In this document: piece by piece, positions 18,538 through 26,975 of the stretch
Layout: each line of letters opens with the position of its first letter
Position numbering within the stretch: the stretch's first letter is position 1
Assembly: GCA_903889565.1 (NCBI GenBank)
Contig: CAISYC010000029.1
Coordinates: 38,305-102,304, forward strand
DNA length: 64,000 nt
Reading direction: 5' to 3'
DNA from: an uncultured beta proteobacterium
GTDB lineage: Bacteria; Pseudomonadota; Gammaproteobacteria; Burkholderiales; SG8-41
The notes under the pieces: generated by a model
The model's input: only the letters and a program-made list of their open reading frames with translations
The model's database searches: none
Told to the model about the DNA's origin: nothing
Program-made: the position numbers and the translations under genes

Positions 18538-19383
18538 ATGAAGACACAAGCCGCATTGCCGCGCACCTTCAGCGTCGAGTTCTTTCCGCCCAATACGCCG
18601 GAAGGAAAGGACAAACTGCTGGCGACCGCGGCGCAACTGGCCGCACTGAAGCCGAAGTTTTTTTCGGTCACCTACGGTGCCGGCGGTTCGACGCGCGAGC
18701 GCACGCTCGACACCGTGCTCGATATTCGCAAGACCGGCCACGCCGCTGCGCCGCATATTTCCTGCGTGGCTTCTTCCCGCGACAACATCCGCGAATGGCT
18801 GCAGCGCTACAAGGACAACGGGATCAAACATCTCGTCGCATTGCGCGGCGACCTGCCTTCGGGCATCGCTGCCGCCGGCGAATTCCGTTACGCCAACGAA
18901 CTGGTGGAATTCATCCGTCGCGAGTTTGGCGATACCTTTCATATCGAGGTCGCCGCCTACCCCGAGTTTCATCCGCAGGCGAAAAGCGCGCAGGACGATC
19001 TCGCCAGCTTCCGGCGCAAGGTCGAGGCCGGCGCCGATTCGGCGATCACGCAGTATTTCTACAACGCTGACGCCTATTACCGGTTCATCGATGAATGCGA
19101 AAAAATGAACATCGCGATTCCAATCGTGCCGGGCATCATGCCGATCGGGCGCTTTTCGCAACTGGCGCGCTTTTCGGACGCCTGCGGGGCCGAGATCCCG
19201 CGCTGGATGCGCAAGCGGCTTGAGGGTTTCGGTGACGATGCGGAATCAATTCGCGCCTTCGGCCTCGATGTCGTGACCGCGCTGTGCGAAGCCCTGCTGA
19301 AAAACGGCGCGCCGGGGCTGCACTTCTACACCTTGAACCAGGCCGGTCTCACCACCGCGATCTGGCAGCGCCTGGGGATCTGA
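18538..19383 (+). CDS. metF: Methylenetetrahydrofolate reductase
   Basis: The 281-residue FAD enzyme reduces 5,10-methylene-THF to 5-methyl-THF for methionine synthesis. TFSVEFFPPNTPEGKDKL at the N-terminus, FFSVTYGAGGSTRERT, HLVALRGDLP and ITQYFYNADAYYRF are family motifs. It follows ahcY on the same strand and closes the methyl cycle. The stop overlaps the next start (TGATG). Confidence 0.96.
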   Translation: MKTQAALPRTFSVEFFPPNTPEGKDKLLATAAQLAALKPKFFSVTYGAGGSTRERTLDTVLDIRKTGHAAAPHISCVASSRDNIREWLQRYKDNGIKHLVALRGDLPSGIAAAGEFRYANELVEFIRREFGDTFHIEVAAYPEFHPQAKSAQDDLASFRRKVEAGADSAITQYFYNADAYYRFIDECEKMNIAIPIVPGIMPIGRFSQLARFSDACGAEIPRWMRKRLEGFGDDAESIRAFGLDVVTALCEALLKNGAPGLHFYTLNQAGLTTAIWQRLGI

Positions 19384-19664
19384 TGAAACGTGCGCGCTGG
19401 AACGGCACGGTAATCGCGGAGAGCGATCGTTGCGTAGTGGTCGAGGGCAATCAGTACTTCCCGGCGGATGCGGTTAATCGCGAGTTTCTGCGTGACAGCG
19501 TTACGCACACGGTCTGCGGCTGGAAAGGCACCGCCAGCTACTACGATGTTGTCGTCAACGGCGCCGTCAACAAGGATGCGGCGTGGTATTACGCCGACCC
19601 GAAATCGGCCGCCGATAACATCAAGGGTTATATCGCGTTCTGGAAAGGCGTGACGGTCGAATAG
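19383..19664 (+). CDS. DUF427 family small protein
   Basis: The 93-residue protein shows the DUF427 pattern: ARWNGTVIAESDRCVVVEGN, YFPADAV, CGWKGTASYYDVVVNG, DAAWYYADPKSAADNIKGYIAFWKG. The fold is a small beta-tent and the function is unknown. It is translationally coupled to metF (TGATG), suggesting a link to one-carbon or methyl metabolism, but that is inference. Confidence 0.88.
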   Translation: MKRARWNGTVIAESDRCVVVEGNQYFPADAVNREFLRDSVTHTVCGWKGTASYYDVVVNGAVNKDAAWYYADPKSAADNIKGYIAFWKGVTVE

Positions 19665-19678
19665 CCGGATACCGGACG

Positions 19679-19708
19679 AAAAAACGGCCGCAATCTGCGG
19701 CCGTTTTT
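19679..19708. terminator. Bidirectional terminator between DUF427 and the aminotransferase
   Basis: ACGGCCGCA / TGCGGCCGT (19684-19704) is a 9-bp stem with an ATC loop, flanked by A-run on the left and TTTTT on the right, so it can stop transcription from both converging genes. Confidence 0.85.
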
Positions 19709-19723
19709 ATTTGCATCGATGAA

Positions 19724-21238
19724 TCAGGCCGCTTTTTTCTTCTTCGCCTGCGCGGCCTTCGCATGCAGCGCGGCATAGGCGCCGTGAGCCGCAGCCTCGG
19801 CATCGCCGACGTGAATCGGCAGACCCATGTCGGAGAGCACCGAACCCAGCGCCGACAAACAGAGCATGACGTTCTCGGGTTTGCACGAGTAGCCCATCAG
19901 GCCGATGCGCCAGATTTTGCCGGCAAGCGGGCCCAAACCGGCGCCGATTTCGAGGTTGAATTCGTTGAGCAAGGTCTTGCGCACTTCGGCTTCGCGCGAC
20001 TGCACCTGTTCCGGGATCAGGATCGCGTTCATTTGCGGCAGACCCGCACCTTCCTTGACCAGGAACTTCAGGCCCATCGCTTCGAGGCCGGCCTTGAGCG
20101 CCAGATGGTTGCGCATGTGGCGCGCCCACGCATTCTCGATGCCCTCTTCCTTCAGGATCACCAGCGCTTCGTGCAACGCGTAGAGGCTGTTGGTTGGCGC
20201 GGTGTGGTGATAAGTACGGGTGGTTTCACCCCAATAACCGAGCAACAGGTTCATATCCATGAACCAGCTGTGGATCTTGTCCTTGCGCGCCTTCACGGTC
20301 TCGATCACGCGGTCGGAAATGGTCACCGGCGACAGACCCGGCGTGCACGACAGACATTTCTGGCTGGCCGAATACACCGCGTCGGCCTTCCACTCATCAA
20401 CCAGCACCGGAGTGCCGGCCAGCGAGGTGACCGCATCCATGATGGTCAGCGCGTCGTGCTTGTGCGCGATCTCGATCAGCGTTTTTGCATCCGACTGCAC
20501 GCCGGTGGAAGTCTCGGCGTGCACGAAGGACACGAGCCGCACATCCGGGTTTTTCTTCAGCGCGTCTTCCAGTTTCTGCGCGTCGATCGGCTCGCCCCAG
20601 GCATCTTCGACCACGATCGCCTCGCCGCCGGCACGCTGCACGTTTTCGATCATGCGGCCGCCGAACACACCGTTGCGGCAGACGATGACCTTGTCGCCGG
20701 GGGCAACCATGTTGACGAAACAGAACTCCATGCCGACCGAGCCCGGCCCGGAGATCGGGAAGGTCAGCGGATTCTTCGTTTGGTAGGTGTAGCGCAGCAG
20801 GCTTTTGAGTTCTTCCATCATGCCGACGAAGATCGGATCGAGATAACCGATCGCCGGCAGGCTCATCGCCGCCATCACGCGCGGCGTGATTTCCGACGGG
20901 CCGGGTCCCAGCAGGGTGCGTTGCGGCGGGTGAAACGAGTTGACGCGTTTTGCAGGCGCGAAATCATTCATGGTGTCATTCCCTTCAGTTGGCGATCCGA
21001 ACAAACTGCCGCCGTCCGGGCGCGACTTCATGCGCAGGGGCTTGCGGACGGTGGCTTCGTTGAGCACTTCGACTGCGGTGATTTCCCCGCGCGAGGCCTG
21101 CTCCACTTCCATGGCCCAGCGCGCGGGCACGTAACCCGATTTGACCCAGTTGTTGACGACGGCGCGATCAAGGCGAAATTGTCGCGCAACCTCGGCTTGC
21201 GAACCGAACAGGGCGACGAGACGATCGACACAGTTCAT
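19724..21238 (-). CDS. HTH (YdaS/Cro-like) domain fused to a class V aminotransferase
   Basis: One open frame of 504 codons carries two domains. Residues 1-62 are a helix-turn-helix of the YdaS/Cro type (GSQAEVARQF, RAVVNNWVKSGYVPARWAMEVEQ). Residues 90-490 are a PLP class V aminotransferase of the alanine/serine-glyoxylate group: LLGPGPSEITPRVM, ISGPGSVGMEF, DAVTSLAGTPV and the PLP lysine in SASQKCLSCTPG. The tail is Lys/Ala-rich. A linker of about 27 residues has no stop. An internal ATG (20971, MNDFAPAKR) has an SD-like gaaggga eight bases upstream, so a separate aminotransferase could also be made. A perfect palindrome (21255-21273) precedes the long start. Possible readings: true fusion regulator, or two coupled genes that lost a stop. 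Confidence 0.85.
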   Translation of the reverse strand: MNCVDRLVALFGSQAEVARQFRLDRAVVNNWVKSGYVPARWAMEVEQASRGEITAVEVLNEATVRKPLRMKSRPDGGSLFGSPTEGNDTMNDFAPAKRVNSFHPPQRTLLGPGPSEITPRVMAAMSLPAIGYLDPIFVGMMEELKSLLRYTYQTKNPLTFPISGPGSVGMEFCFVNMVAPGDKVIVCRNGVFGGRMIENVQRAGGEAIVVEDAWGEPIDAQKLEDALKKNPDVRLVSFVHAETSTGVQSDAKTLIEIAHKHDALTIMDAVTSLAGTPVLVDEWKADAVYSASQKCLSCTPGLSPVTISDRVIETVKARKDKIHSWFMDMNLLLGYWGETTRTYHHTAPTNSLYALHEALVILKEEGIENAWARHMRNHLALKAGLEAMGLKFLVKEGAGLPQMNAILIPEQVQSREAEVRKTLLNEFNLEIGAGLGPLAGKIWRIGLMGYSCKPENVMLCLSALGSVLSDMGLPIHVGDAEAAAHGAYAALHAKAAQAKKKKAA

Positions 21239-21254
21239 GGCGGGAATTCTGCCA

Positions 21255-21273
21255 TGTCAAAACTATTTTGACA
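21255..21273 (-). promoter_or_regulatory. Perfect palindrome, probable operator of the HTH-aminotransferase gene
   Basis: TGTCAAAA (21255-21262), CTA, TTTTGACA (21266-21273): eight-base perfect arms with a three-base centre, starting 17 bases upstream of the start codon. Size and symmetry suit a dimeric Cro-like HTH. Local DNA is AT-rich compared with its surroundings. Confidence 0.65.
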
Positions 21274-21317
21274 ACTTATGGTTGCCAAATTATTCTTATA
21301 TCAGCGTATGTTAGCGC

Positions 21318-22205
21318 CTACTCCGAATCGGAAAAGACGGTGAATTGTTCATCCCGATCAAAGGCTTTGTCACCTTCAACCGGAATTGCGCCCGTCGCCA
21401 TGACGGCGGCAAAGTCGAATTTTTCCCGATCCAGCAGGTGTGAAAGGCGCACGTCGGCCAACGCACGGAAGGTGCTTTCGACGCGTCCCGGAAACTTCTT
21501 CTCCCAATCGCGCAACATGCCTTTGATCTGCTTCCTTTGCAGCGTCGGCTGCGAACCGCAGAGATCGCAGGGAATGATCGGAAATTTTTTGACCCCGGCG
21601 TAGGCGATCAGGTCTTCTTCCTTGACGTAGGCAAGCGGCCGGATGACGACGTGCGCGCCGTCATCCGACACCAGCTTGGGCGGCATCGCCTTCAGCTTGC
21701 CGCCGAAAAACAGATTAAGGAAAAACGTTTCGAGGATATCGTCGCGATGATGACCGAGCGCGATCTTGGTCGCGCCGATTTCGCGCGCAACGCGATAAAG
21801 CACGCCGCGGCGCAACCGCGAGCACAACGAACACATGGTCTTGCCCTCGGCAATCACGCGCTTGACCACCGAATAGGTGTCCTGCACCTCGATCCGGTAG
21901 GGAATGCCAAGCCCGTCGAGATAAGCCGGCAATACATGTTCCGGATAACCGGGATGACGCTGATCGAGATTGACCGCGAACAACTCGAAGTCAACCGGCG
22001 CCTTCTCGCGCAGCCGCATCAGCACGTCGAGCATGGCGTAACTGTCCTTGCCGCCCGACAGGCAGACCATCACGCGGTCGCCGGCCTTGATCATCGAATA
22101 ATCGGCGATTGCCGCGCCTGTCAGCCGGCGCAGTCGCTTGGCCAGCTTGTTCGATTCGTAAATCTGCTTCTGGCTGAGATTCAGTTCGCTCTCGGGCGCG
22201 TTCAT
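21318..22205 (-). CDS. ttcA: tRNA 2-thiocytidine(32) synthetase TtcA
   Basis: The 295-residue protein has the PP-loop [13 protein letters not shown] (near residue 50), [10 protein letters not shown] (near 125) and [12 protein letters not shown] (near 215), which hold the ATP site and the iron-sulfur cluster of TtcA. It thiolates C32 of certain tRNAs. It overlaps the pteridine reductase gene by four bases (ATGA). Confidence 0.95.
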   Translation of the reverse strand: MNAPESELNLSQKQIYESNKLAKRLRRLTGAAIADYSMIKAGDRVMVCLSGGKDSYAMLDVLMRLREKAPVDFELFAVNLDQRHPGYPEHVLPAYLDGLGIPYRIEVQDTYSVVKRVIAEGKTMCSLCSRLRRGVLYRVAREIGATKIALGHHRDDILETFFLNLFFGGKLKAMPPKLVSDDGAHVVIRPLAYVKEEDLIAYAGVKKFPIIPCDLCGSQPTLQRKQIKGMLRDWEKKFPGRVESTFRALADVRLSHLLDREKFDFAAVMATGAIPVEGDKAFDRDEQFTVFSDSE

Positions 22206-22954
22206 AACGTGATGCTCCGTCCACCGTCGACCGCGATCACCTGCCCCGTGACATAGGGCGCAGCCGAAACCAGAAAATCCACCGCCTTGGCGATATCTGC
22301 CGGCTCACCGATGCGCTTCAAGGCGCTCTGGTTGACGATGCGCTGGCGCGACAATTCGTCGCCCCACTCATCGGCCTCCGGCCAGATGATGGTGCCGGGT
22401 GCCACACCGTTGACACGCACCTCGGGGCCGAGTTCGCGTGCCAGCGAGCGCGTCAGGGCCAGCAGGCCGCCCTTGGCCACGGTATAGACGACATAATTCT
22501 TCATCGGAAATTCGGCATGGATATCGATAATGTTGACGATGCAGCCATGACGCTTGCGCAGTTCCGGCGCCGCCGCCTGCGATAAAAACAACGGCGCCTT
22601 CAGATTGGTTCCCATCAGATCGTCCCACGCCTTTTCGGTGATTTCACCGATCGGCGACGGAAAAAAGCTCGATGCATTGTTAATCAGCACATCGAGCCGA
22701 CCGAACTGGCCGACAGTCGTCTTGACCAGATCGGGCAGACTCGCGCCGTTGAGCAGATCGGCCTGGATCAGCGCCACCGAATCGGGCCGCCGCACATTCA
22801 GCTCGTGCTGCACGGCGCGGGCCTCATTGATCGAGGCGCGATGATGCAACATCAGGTTCGCGCCGCGCGCATGGAGTTGGCGACAGATCGCCGCACCGAC
22901 GCGCTTCGCGCCGCCGGTGACCAGCGCAACCTTGCCCGTGAGATTTTCGTCCAT
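22202..22954 (-). CDS. Short-chain dehydrogenase, pteridine reductase (FolM-like)
   Basis: The 250-residue protein has the cofactor motif [20 protein letters not shown] (the GGxxRxG form with Arg favours NADPH), [13 protein letters not shown] and catalytic [12 protein letters not shown]. These resemble pteridine reductases (FolM/PTR1), which reduce dihydro-pteridines. Start ATG 22954 ([15 protein letters not shown]). It overlaps ttcA and diverges from the midA-like gene. Confidence 0.85.
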   Translation of the reverse strand: MDENLTGKVALVTGGAKRVGAAICRQLHARGANLMLHHRASINEARAVQHELNVRRPDSVALIQADLLNGASLPDLVKTTVGQFGRLDVLINNASSFFPSPIGEITEKAWDDLMGTNLKAPLFLSQAAAPELRKRHGCIVNIIDIHAEFPMKNYVVYTVAKGGLLALTRSLARELGPEVRVNGVAPGTIIWPEADEWGDELSRQRIVNQSALKRIGEPADIAKAVDFLVSAAPYVTGQVIAVDGGRSITL

Positions 22955-23004
22955 GCATTCAACCGTACTTGTGGATTCTAGCCCATTCATGGAAGATTCA
23001 GCGC

Positions 23005-24180
23005 TTGCTGCCCGCCCACCTTTCCCATCTGCCCGCGCCGGCGCCCGAGGCCACGGTGCACAGCACCCGTCTTGCCGCGGCGATCCGGCAAACCATCGCT
23101 GCGGCCGGCGGCTGGATCAGCTTCGCCCGGTTCATGGATCTGGCGCTGCACGCGCCGGGACTCGGCTATTACAGCGCAGGCGCGCAAAAATTCGGCGGCG
23201 CAGGTGATTTCGTCACCGCCCCCGAACTGGGCTCTCTGTTCGGATCGACGCTGGCGCGCCAGGCGGCGCAGATTCTGCATGCCGACAATGGCGCAGTCGG
23301 CGACATCATCGAATACGGCGCCGGTAGCGGACGCCTCGCCTGCGATTTGTTGCAGCGCCTGCTTGCACTCGACTGCCTGCCGCAACGCTATTGCATCCTC
23401 GAAACCAGCGCCGACCTGCGGGCGCGGCAACGCGCGCTGATTGAACGTGAGTTGCCAATGCTGGCGGCGCGCGTGCACTGGCTGGATGCGATGCCGTCAG
23501 GCATCGACGCGCTGGTGATCGCCAACGAAGTGCTCGACGCCACGCCGGTCCATCTGGTGACGACGCACAGCGACCGCATCGATGAGATCGGCGTCACGGC
23601 CGGCGCGGGCGCTGCGTTTGTATTCGAGCCGCGTCCCGCCGGCGGCGCCTTGTTGTCGGCCGCGCAGGCGCTCGAACTGGCGCCGGGCATGACGACGGAA
23701 ATCGGGCTTGCCGCGCGCGCCTTCGCCGGCACGCTGGCCGACTCATTGCGACGCGGCGCCGCGATCCTGATCGACTACGGTTTTCCACGTCGCGAGTTTT
23801 ATCATCCGCAGCGCGCGAGCGGCACGCTGATGTGTCATTACCGGCATCACTCGCATGCCGACCCGCTGTGTCTGGTCGGCCTGCAGGACATCACGGCCCA
23901 TGTCGATTTCAGCGCGATAGCCGACGCGGTGATCACGCGCGGCGCCAAGGTTGCCGGCTTTTCCGGCCAGGCCCAGTTTCTGATCAACTGCGGCATCACC
24001 GACGTGCTCGCGGCGACGCCCGCCGGCGATACCGCGAACTACCTGCCGCAGGCGGCGCAGGCGCAAAAACTGCTGAGCCCGGCGGAAATGGGTGAATTGT
24101 TCAAAGTCTTCCTGTTCAGCCGCGACCTCGATATTCCGTTCATCGGTTTCGCCGCCGGCAACCGCCTGCACACGCTCTGA
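23005..24180 (+). CDS. SAM-dependent methyltransferase, MidA/NDUFAF7 family (COG1565)
   Basis: The protein (391 residues from TTG 23005) has the family pattern AAGGWISFARFMDLALHAPGLGYYSAG, GDFVTAPELGSLFGSTLA, IIEYGAGSGRLACDLL (SAM motif I), YCILETSADLRARQ and GAAILIDYGFPRREFYHPQR. Eukaryotic NDUFAF7 methylates an Arg of complex I; the bacterial role is unclear. The start is uncertain: TTG at 23005 has ggaag upstream, while an earlier TTG at 22969 would leave only 14 bases to the divergent gene. Confidence 0.82.
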   Translation: MLPAHLSHLPAPAPEATVHSTRLAAAIRQTIAAAGGWISFARFMDLALHAPGLGYYSAGAQKFGGAGDFVTAPELGSLFGSTLARQAAQILHADNGAVGDIIEYGAGSGRLACDLLQRLLALDCLPQRYCILETSADLRARQRALIERELPMLAARVHWLDAMPSGIDALVIANEVLDATPVHLVTTHSDRIDEIGVTAGAGAAFVFEPRPAGGALLSAAQALELAPGMTTEIGLAARAFAGTLADSLRRGAAILIDYGFPRREFYHPQRASGTLMCHYRHHSHADPLCLVGLQDITAHVDFSAIADAVITRGAKVAGFSGQAQFLINCGITDVLAATPAGDTANYLPQAAQAQKLLSPAEMGELFKVFLFSRDLDIPFIGFAAGNRLHTL

Positions 24181-24222
24181 CCATCAACACCGCCCAAGCC
24201 GGCGCCCGCACAAACGCAGGAA

Positions 24223-25332
24223 TCAACACTTGGTTTTTAACGCCCCCTCGATGGCGGCCACGCGTGCCGCCGCGACTGCATCACGGATCGCTTCAGAACC
24301 CGTCAGATTTTTTGCAATCGCACCGGCATCGACGGTCTGCGCAGCAACGAGGGCGGCGCGCAAGCGTTGTGTCGCCGCGCCCGCCTGCGGCGTATCCCAT
24401 TCCAGCACCTCCAGCCACTGCGCAAATCGCGCCGGCCGCCGCAATGCATCGACGGCCTGCAACAACGCGAGCAAGGCTGCGGCATCGAGCGACAGCGCAT
24501 GCAGCGCGTTGTCGCGCTGGCGCGCCGCCAGCAGCGCAAGTTCGGCGCACTCCTGCGGCACACGCAAACGCGCGCACAAGGCCTCAAGCGCGGCGTCACC
24601 GGCGTGCATGGTGAGCAGGGCGAAGCGCTGCGCCAGCGCGGCGCCGGCCGCCGCGGCCTGATCGAGCACCCGCATGCGCGGCGCGAGCGCCGCGCCGGCA
24701 AGTTCCTGCGCCAGTTCGCGCAGAATCACGACCAGCGCGCCGCACGCTGCCAGCGTTTCAAACATGCGCGACGGCCGCGCCTCCATCAGGCCGCGCGCCA
24801 GTTCCTGCCAGACACGTTCGGCGACCAGCGCATCGACTTCGCCTTTGACCACCATCTCGCGCATCAGGGTCAGCGTTTCCGGCACCAGCGTGAAATTGAA
24901 CCGCGCGGCAAAACGCGCTACGCGCAGAATGCGCACCGGATCCTCGCCGAAAGCCGGGCCGACATGACGCAGCAGGCCCGCCTTGAGATCGGCAACGCCG
25001 CCATAGGGATCGATGATCGCACCGTCGTCGCCTTTGGCGATGGCGTTGATGGTCAGATCGCGGCGCGCCAGATCCTGTTCGAGGGTGACGTCAGGCGCGG
25101 CGTGAAACTCGAAGCCGTGATAGCCGCGCGCGGTCTTGCGCTCGGTGCGCGCGAGCGCGTATTCCTCATGGGATTGCGGATGCAGAAACACCGGAAAATC
25201 GCGACCGACCGGTTTATAGCCCAGCGCAATCATTTCATCGGGCGTCGCGCCGACCACCACAAAATCGCGATCGGTCACCGGCAGGCCCAGCAACTCGTCG
25301 CGTACCGCGCCGCCGACGGCGTAAATTTTCAT
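24223..25332 (-). CDS. cca: CCA-adding enzyme (tRNA nucleotidyltransferase), HD domain missing
   Basis: The 369-residue class II nucleotidyltransferase has MKIYAVGGAVRDELLGLPVTDRDFVVVG (residues 1-28; active-site Asp pair in DRD), the RRDLTINAIA motif and EDPVRILRVARFAARF. It repairs or adds the 3' CCA of tRNA. In E. coli an HD phosphohydrolase follows (with CHDLGKG); here the matching stretch reads FALLTMHAGDAALEAL, so about 20 residues with the HD motif are gone. It is therefore likely to lack the phosphatase/phosphodiesterase activity. Confidence 0.92.
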   Translation of the reverse strand: MKIYAVGGAVRDELLGLPVTDRDFVVVGATPDEMIALGYKPVGRDFPVFLHPQSHEEYALARTERKTARGYHGFEFHAAPDVTLEQDLARRDLTINAIAKGDDGAIIDPYGGVADLKAGLLRHVGPAFGEDPVRILRVARFAARFNFTLVPETLTLMREMVVKGEVDALVAERVWQELARGLMEARPSRMFETLAACGALVVILRELAQELAGAALAPRMRVLDQAAAAGAALAQRFALLTMHAGDAALEALCARLRVPQECAELALLAARQRDNALHALSLDAAALLALLQAVDALRRPARFAQWLEVLEWDTPQAGAATQRLRAALVAAQTVDAGAIAKNLTGSEAIRDAVAAARVAAIEGALKTKC

Positions 25333-25335
25333 GTG

Positions 25336-25989
25336 TCAGGGCCGGTGTTCGAATTGCGGCAGCACTTCGGCCTCGGCTTGTGCGGCCGCATACCATTCGC
25401 GCATCACCGGCAGCGCCAGTATGCGCTCGACGTAGGCTCGGGCCACGGCACTCAAACTGACGGCATAGGTTTTGAAACGCGTCACCACCGGCGCATACAT
25501 GGCGTCGGCGATGCCGAAGGCGCCGAACAGGAAGGGCCCGCCGGCACGTTTCAAGCAGTCAACCCAAATCTGTTCGATGCGCGCAATATCCCTGGCCACC
25601 TCCGGCGTCATGCCCGTCCCGGGAAACGAGCGCCGCACATTCATGCCCATGTTGCTGCGGAGCGCTACAAAGCCGGAATGCATCTCTGCGCTGATCGCAC
25701 GCGCATGCGCGCGTGCCGCAATGCTGTCAGGCCATAATCGCGCGGCCGGATGGCGCTCCGCCAGATATTCGCAGATCGCCAGCGAATCCCATACGGTGAT
25801 GGCGCCATCGATCAGCACCGGCACCTTGCCGGCGGCGGAGTACTGCCGGATCTTGGCGTCGTGTTCATCGGCGTAAAGCGCGATGCGCACTTCGTCGAAG
25901 GCGAGTCCGGCCTGCTTCATCGCCAGCCACGGCCGCATCGACCATGACGAATACGCCTTGTTGCCGATGACGAGCGTGTATTGCGCCAT
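25336..25989 (-). CDS. Glutathione S-transferase family protein
   Basis: The 217-residue protein has a thioredoxin-like N-terminal domain (YTLVIGNKAYSSWSMRPWLA, GKVPVLIDGAITVWDSLAICEYL) and an all-alpha C-terminal domain. The SSWSMRPW pattern is typical of a bacterial GST subgroup with catalytic Ser. Substrate unknown. It lies 3 bases upstream of cca and downstream of the NDUFA9-like gene, probably in one operon. Confidence 0.88.
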   Translation of the reverse strand: MAQYTLVIGNKAYSSWSMRPWLAMKQAGLAFDEVRIALYADEHDAKIRQYSAAGKVPVLIDGAITVWDSLAICEYLAERHPAARLWPDSIAARAHARAISAEMHSGFVALRSNMGMNVRRSFPGTGMTPEVARDIARIEQIWVDCLKRAGGPFLFGAFGIADAMYAPVVTRFKTYAVSLSAVARAYVERILALPVMREWYAAAQAEAEVLPQFEHRP

Positions 25990-25997
25990 GCGTGAGG

Positions 25998-26942
25998 TCA
26001 GCCCGGGCGTCCGGCGTGGCCGCGAAAATTGTTATAGCGGGCGCGCGGCGTTGCATTGCCGAACCAGTCAGGTGCGACCGCTTCGATTGCCGCCGGCTGC
26101 AGGCCGAACGGAAACGGCGCGCTGCTGACATTGTCGACTTTCATTGAGTCGAGGTTGTCGCGCGACATCAATTTGACCGGCAGCAGTTCGAGCGCGCAGG
26201 CCTGCGCGAACGACAACGCGTCGCCCAGACCGATAATCGGCCGCGGATGTCCGCTCAGCCGGCCCGCCAGCGCGACCAGTTCGCGCAGCGTATAAACGGT
26301 CGGGCCGCATAAATCATAACTTTGGCCGAAACTGGCGCGATCGTCGATGGCCTGCACGAATGCCGCAGCCACATCCTCGACAAACACCGGCTGAAAACGC
26401 GCATCCGGCCTGGCCAGAAACATCACCGGCATCAGCGGCAGCATTTGGGCAAACAAATTGAGGAAGCTGTCATCCGGGCCGAAGATCACCGACGGCCGGA
26501 AGATCGTCCAGTCGAGTGCCGCGGCACGCACCAGCGCCTCGGCCGCGCCCTTGGTTCGCTGATAACGGCTCGGACCGTTGGCGTCGGCCCCGAGCGCGCT
26601 CATTTGCACATAGCGCTTGACGCCATTGGCCGCGCAGGCGGCGAGGACCTTGCGCGTCAATTCGACATGCGCCTGCTCGAAGCTGTTTTTGCCGCGTCCG
26701 TCATGCAGCACGCCGACCAGATTGATCACCGCGCCGGCGCCCTCGATCAATTCTTTGAGTGTCGCCGGGTCGTGCACGTCGGCGGCGACCACATCGACCG
26801 TCGGCAGCAGAATCAGATCTTTCACGCGCTCGCGATTGCGCGCCGGCACACGCACGCGCAGTCCGCGCGCAGCGAGCTGATGCACGATATGGCGACCGAC
26901 AAAACCGCCGCCGCCGATAACGCAAATGTCGTTGGTTTCCAT
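25998..26942 (-). CDS. NAD(P)-binding epimerase-like protein (complex I NDUFA9-type)
   Basis: The 314-residue atypical SDR has ICVIGGGGFVGRHIVHQLAA at the N-terminus, INLVGVLHDGRGKNSFEQAH, YVQMSALGADANGPSRYQRTKG and FRPSVIFGPDDSFLNLFAQ. This is the family that includes complex I subunit NDUFA9 and bacterial relatives of uncertain role. The ATG at 26942 is chosen because the Rossmann motif follows directly. Confidence 0.85.
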   Translation of the reverse strand: METNDICVIGGGGFVGRHIVHQLAARGLRVRVPARNRERVKDLILLPTVDVVAADVHDPATLKELIEGAGAVINLVGVLHDGRGKNSFEQAHVELTRKVLAACAANGVKRYVQMSALGADANGPSRYQRTKGAAEALVRAAALDWTIFRPSVIFGPDDSFLNLFAQMLPLMPVMFLARPDARFQPVFVEDVAAAFVQAIDDRASFGQSYDLCGPTVYTLRELVALAGRLSGHPRPIIGLGDALSFAQACALELLPVKLMSRDNLDSMKVDNVSSAPFPFGLQPAAIEAVAPDWFGNATPRARYNNFRGHAGRPG

Positions 26943-26975
26943 CGTCGTGTTCCCGTCAGGCTGCAAGGTGGAGAA

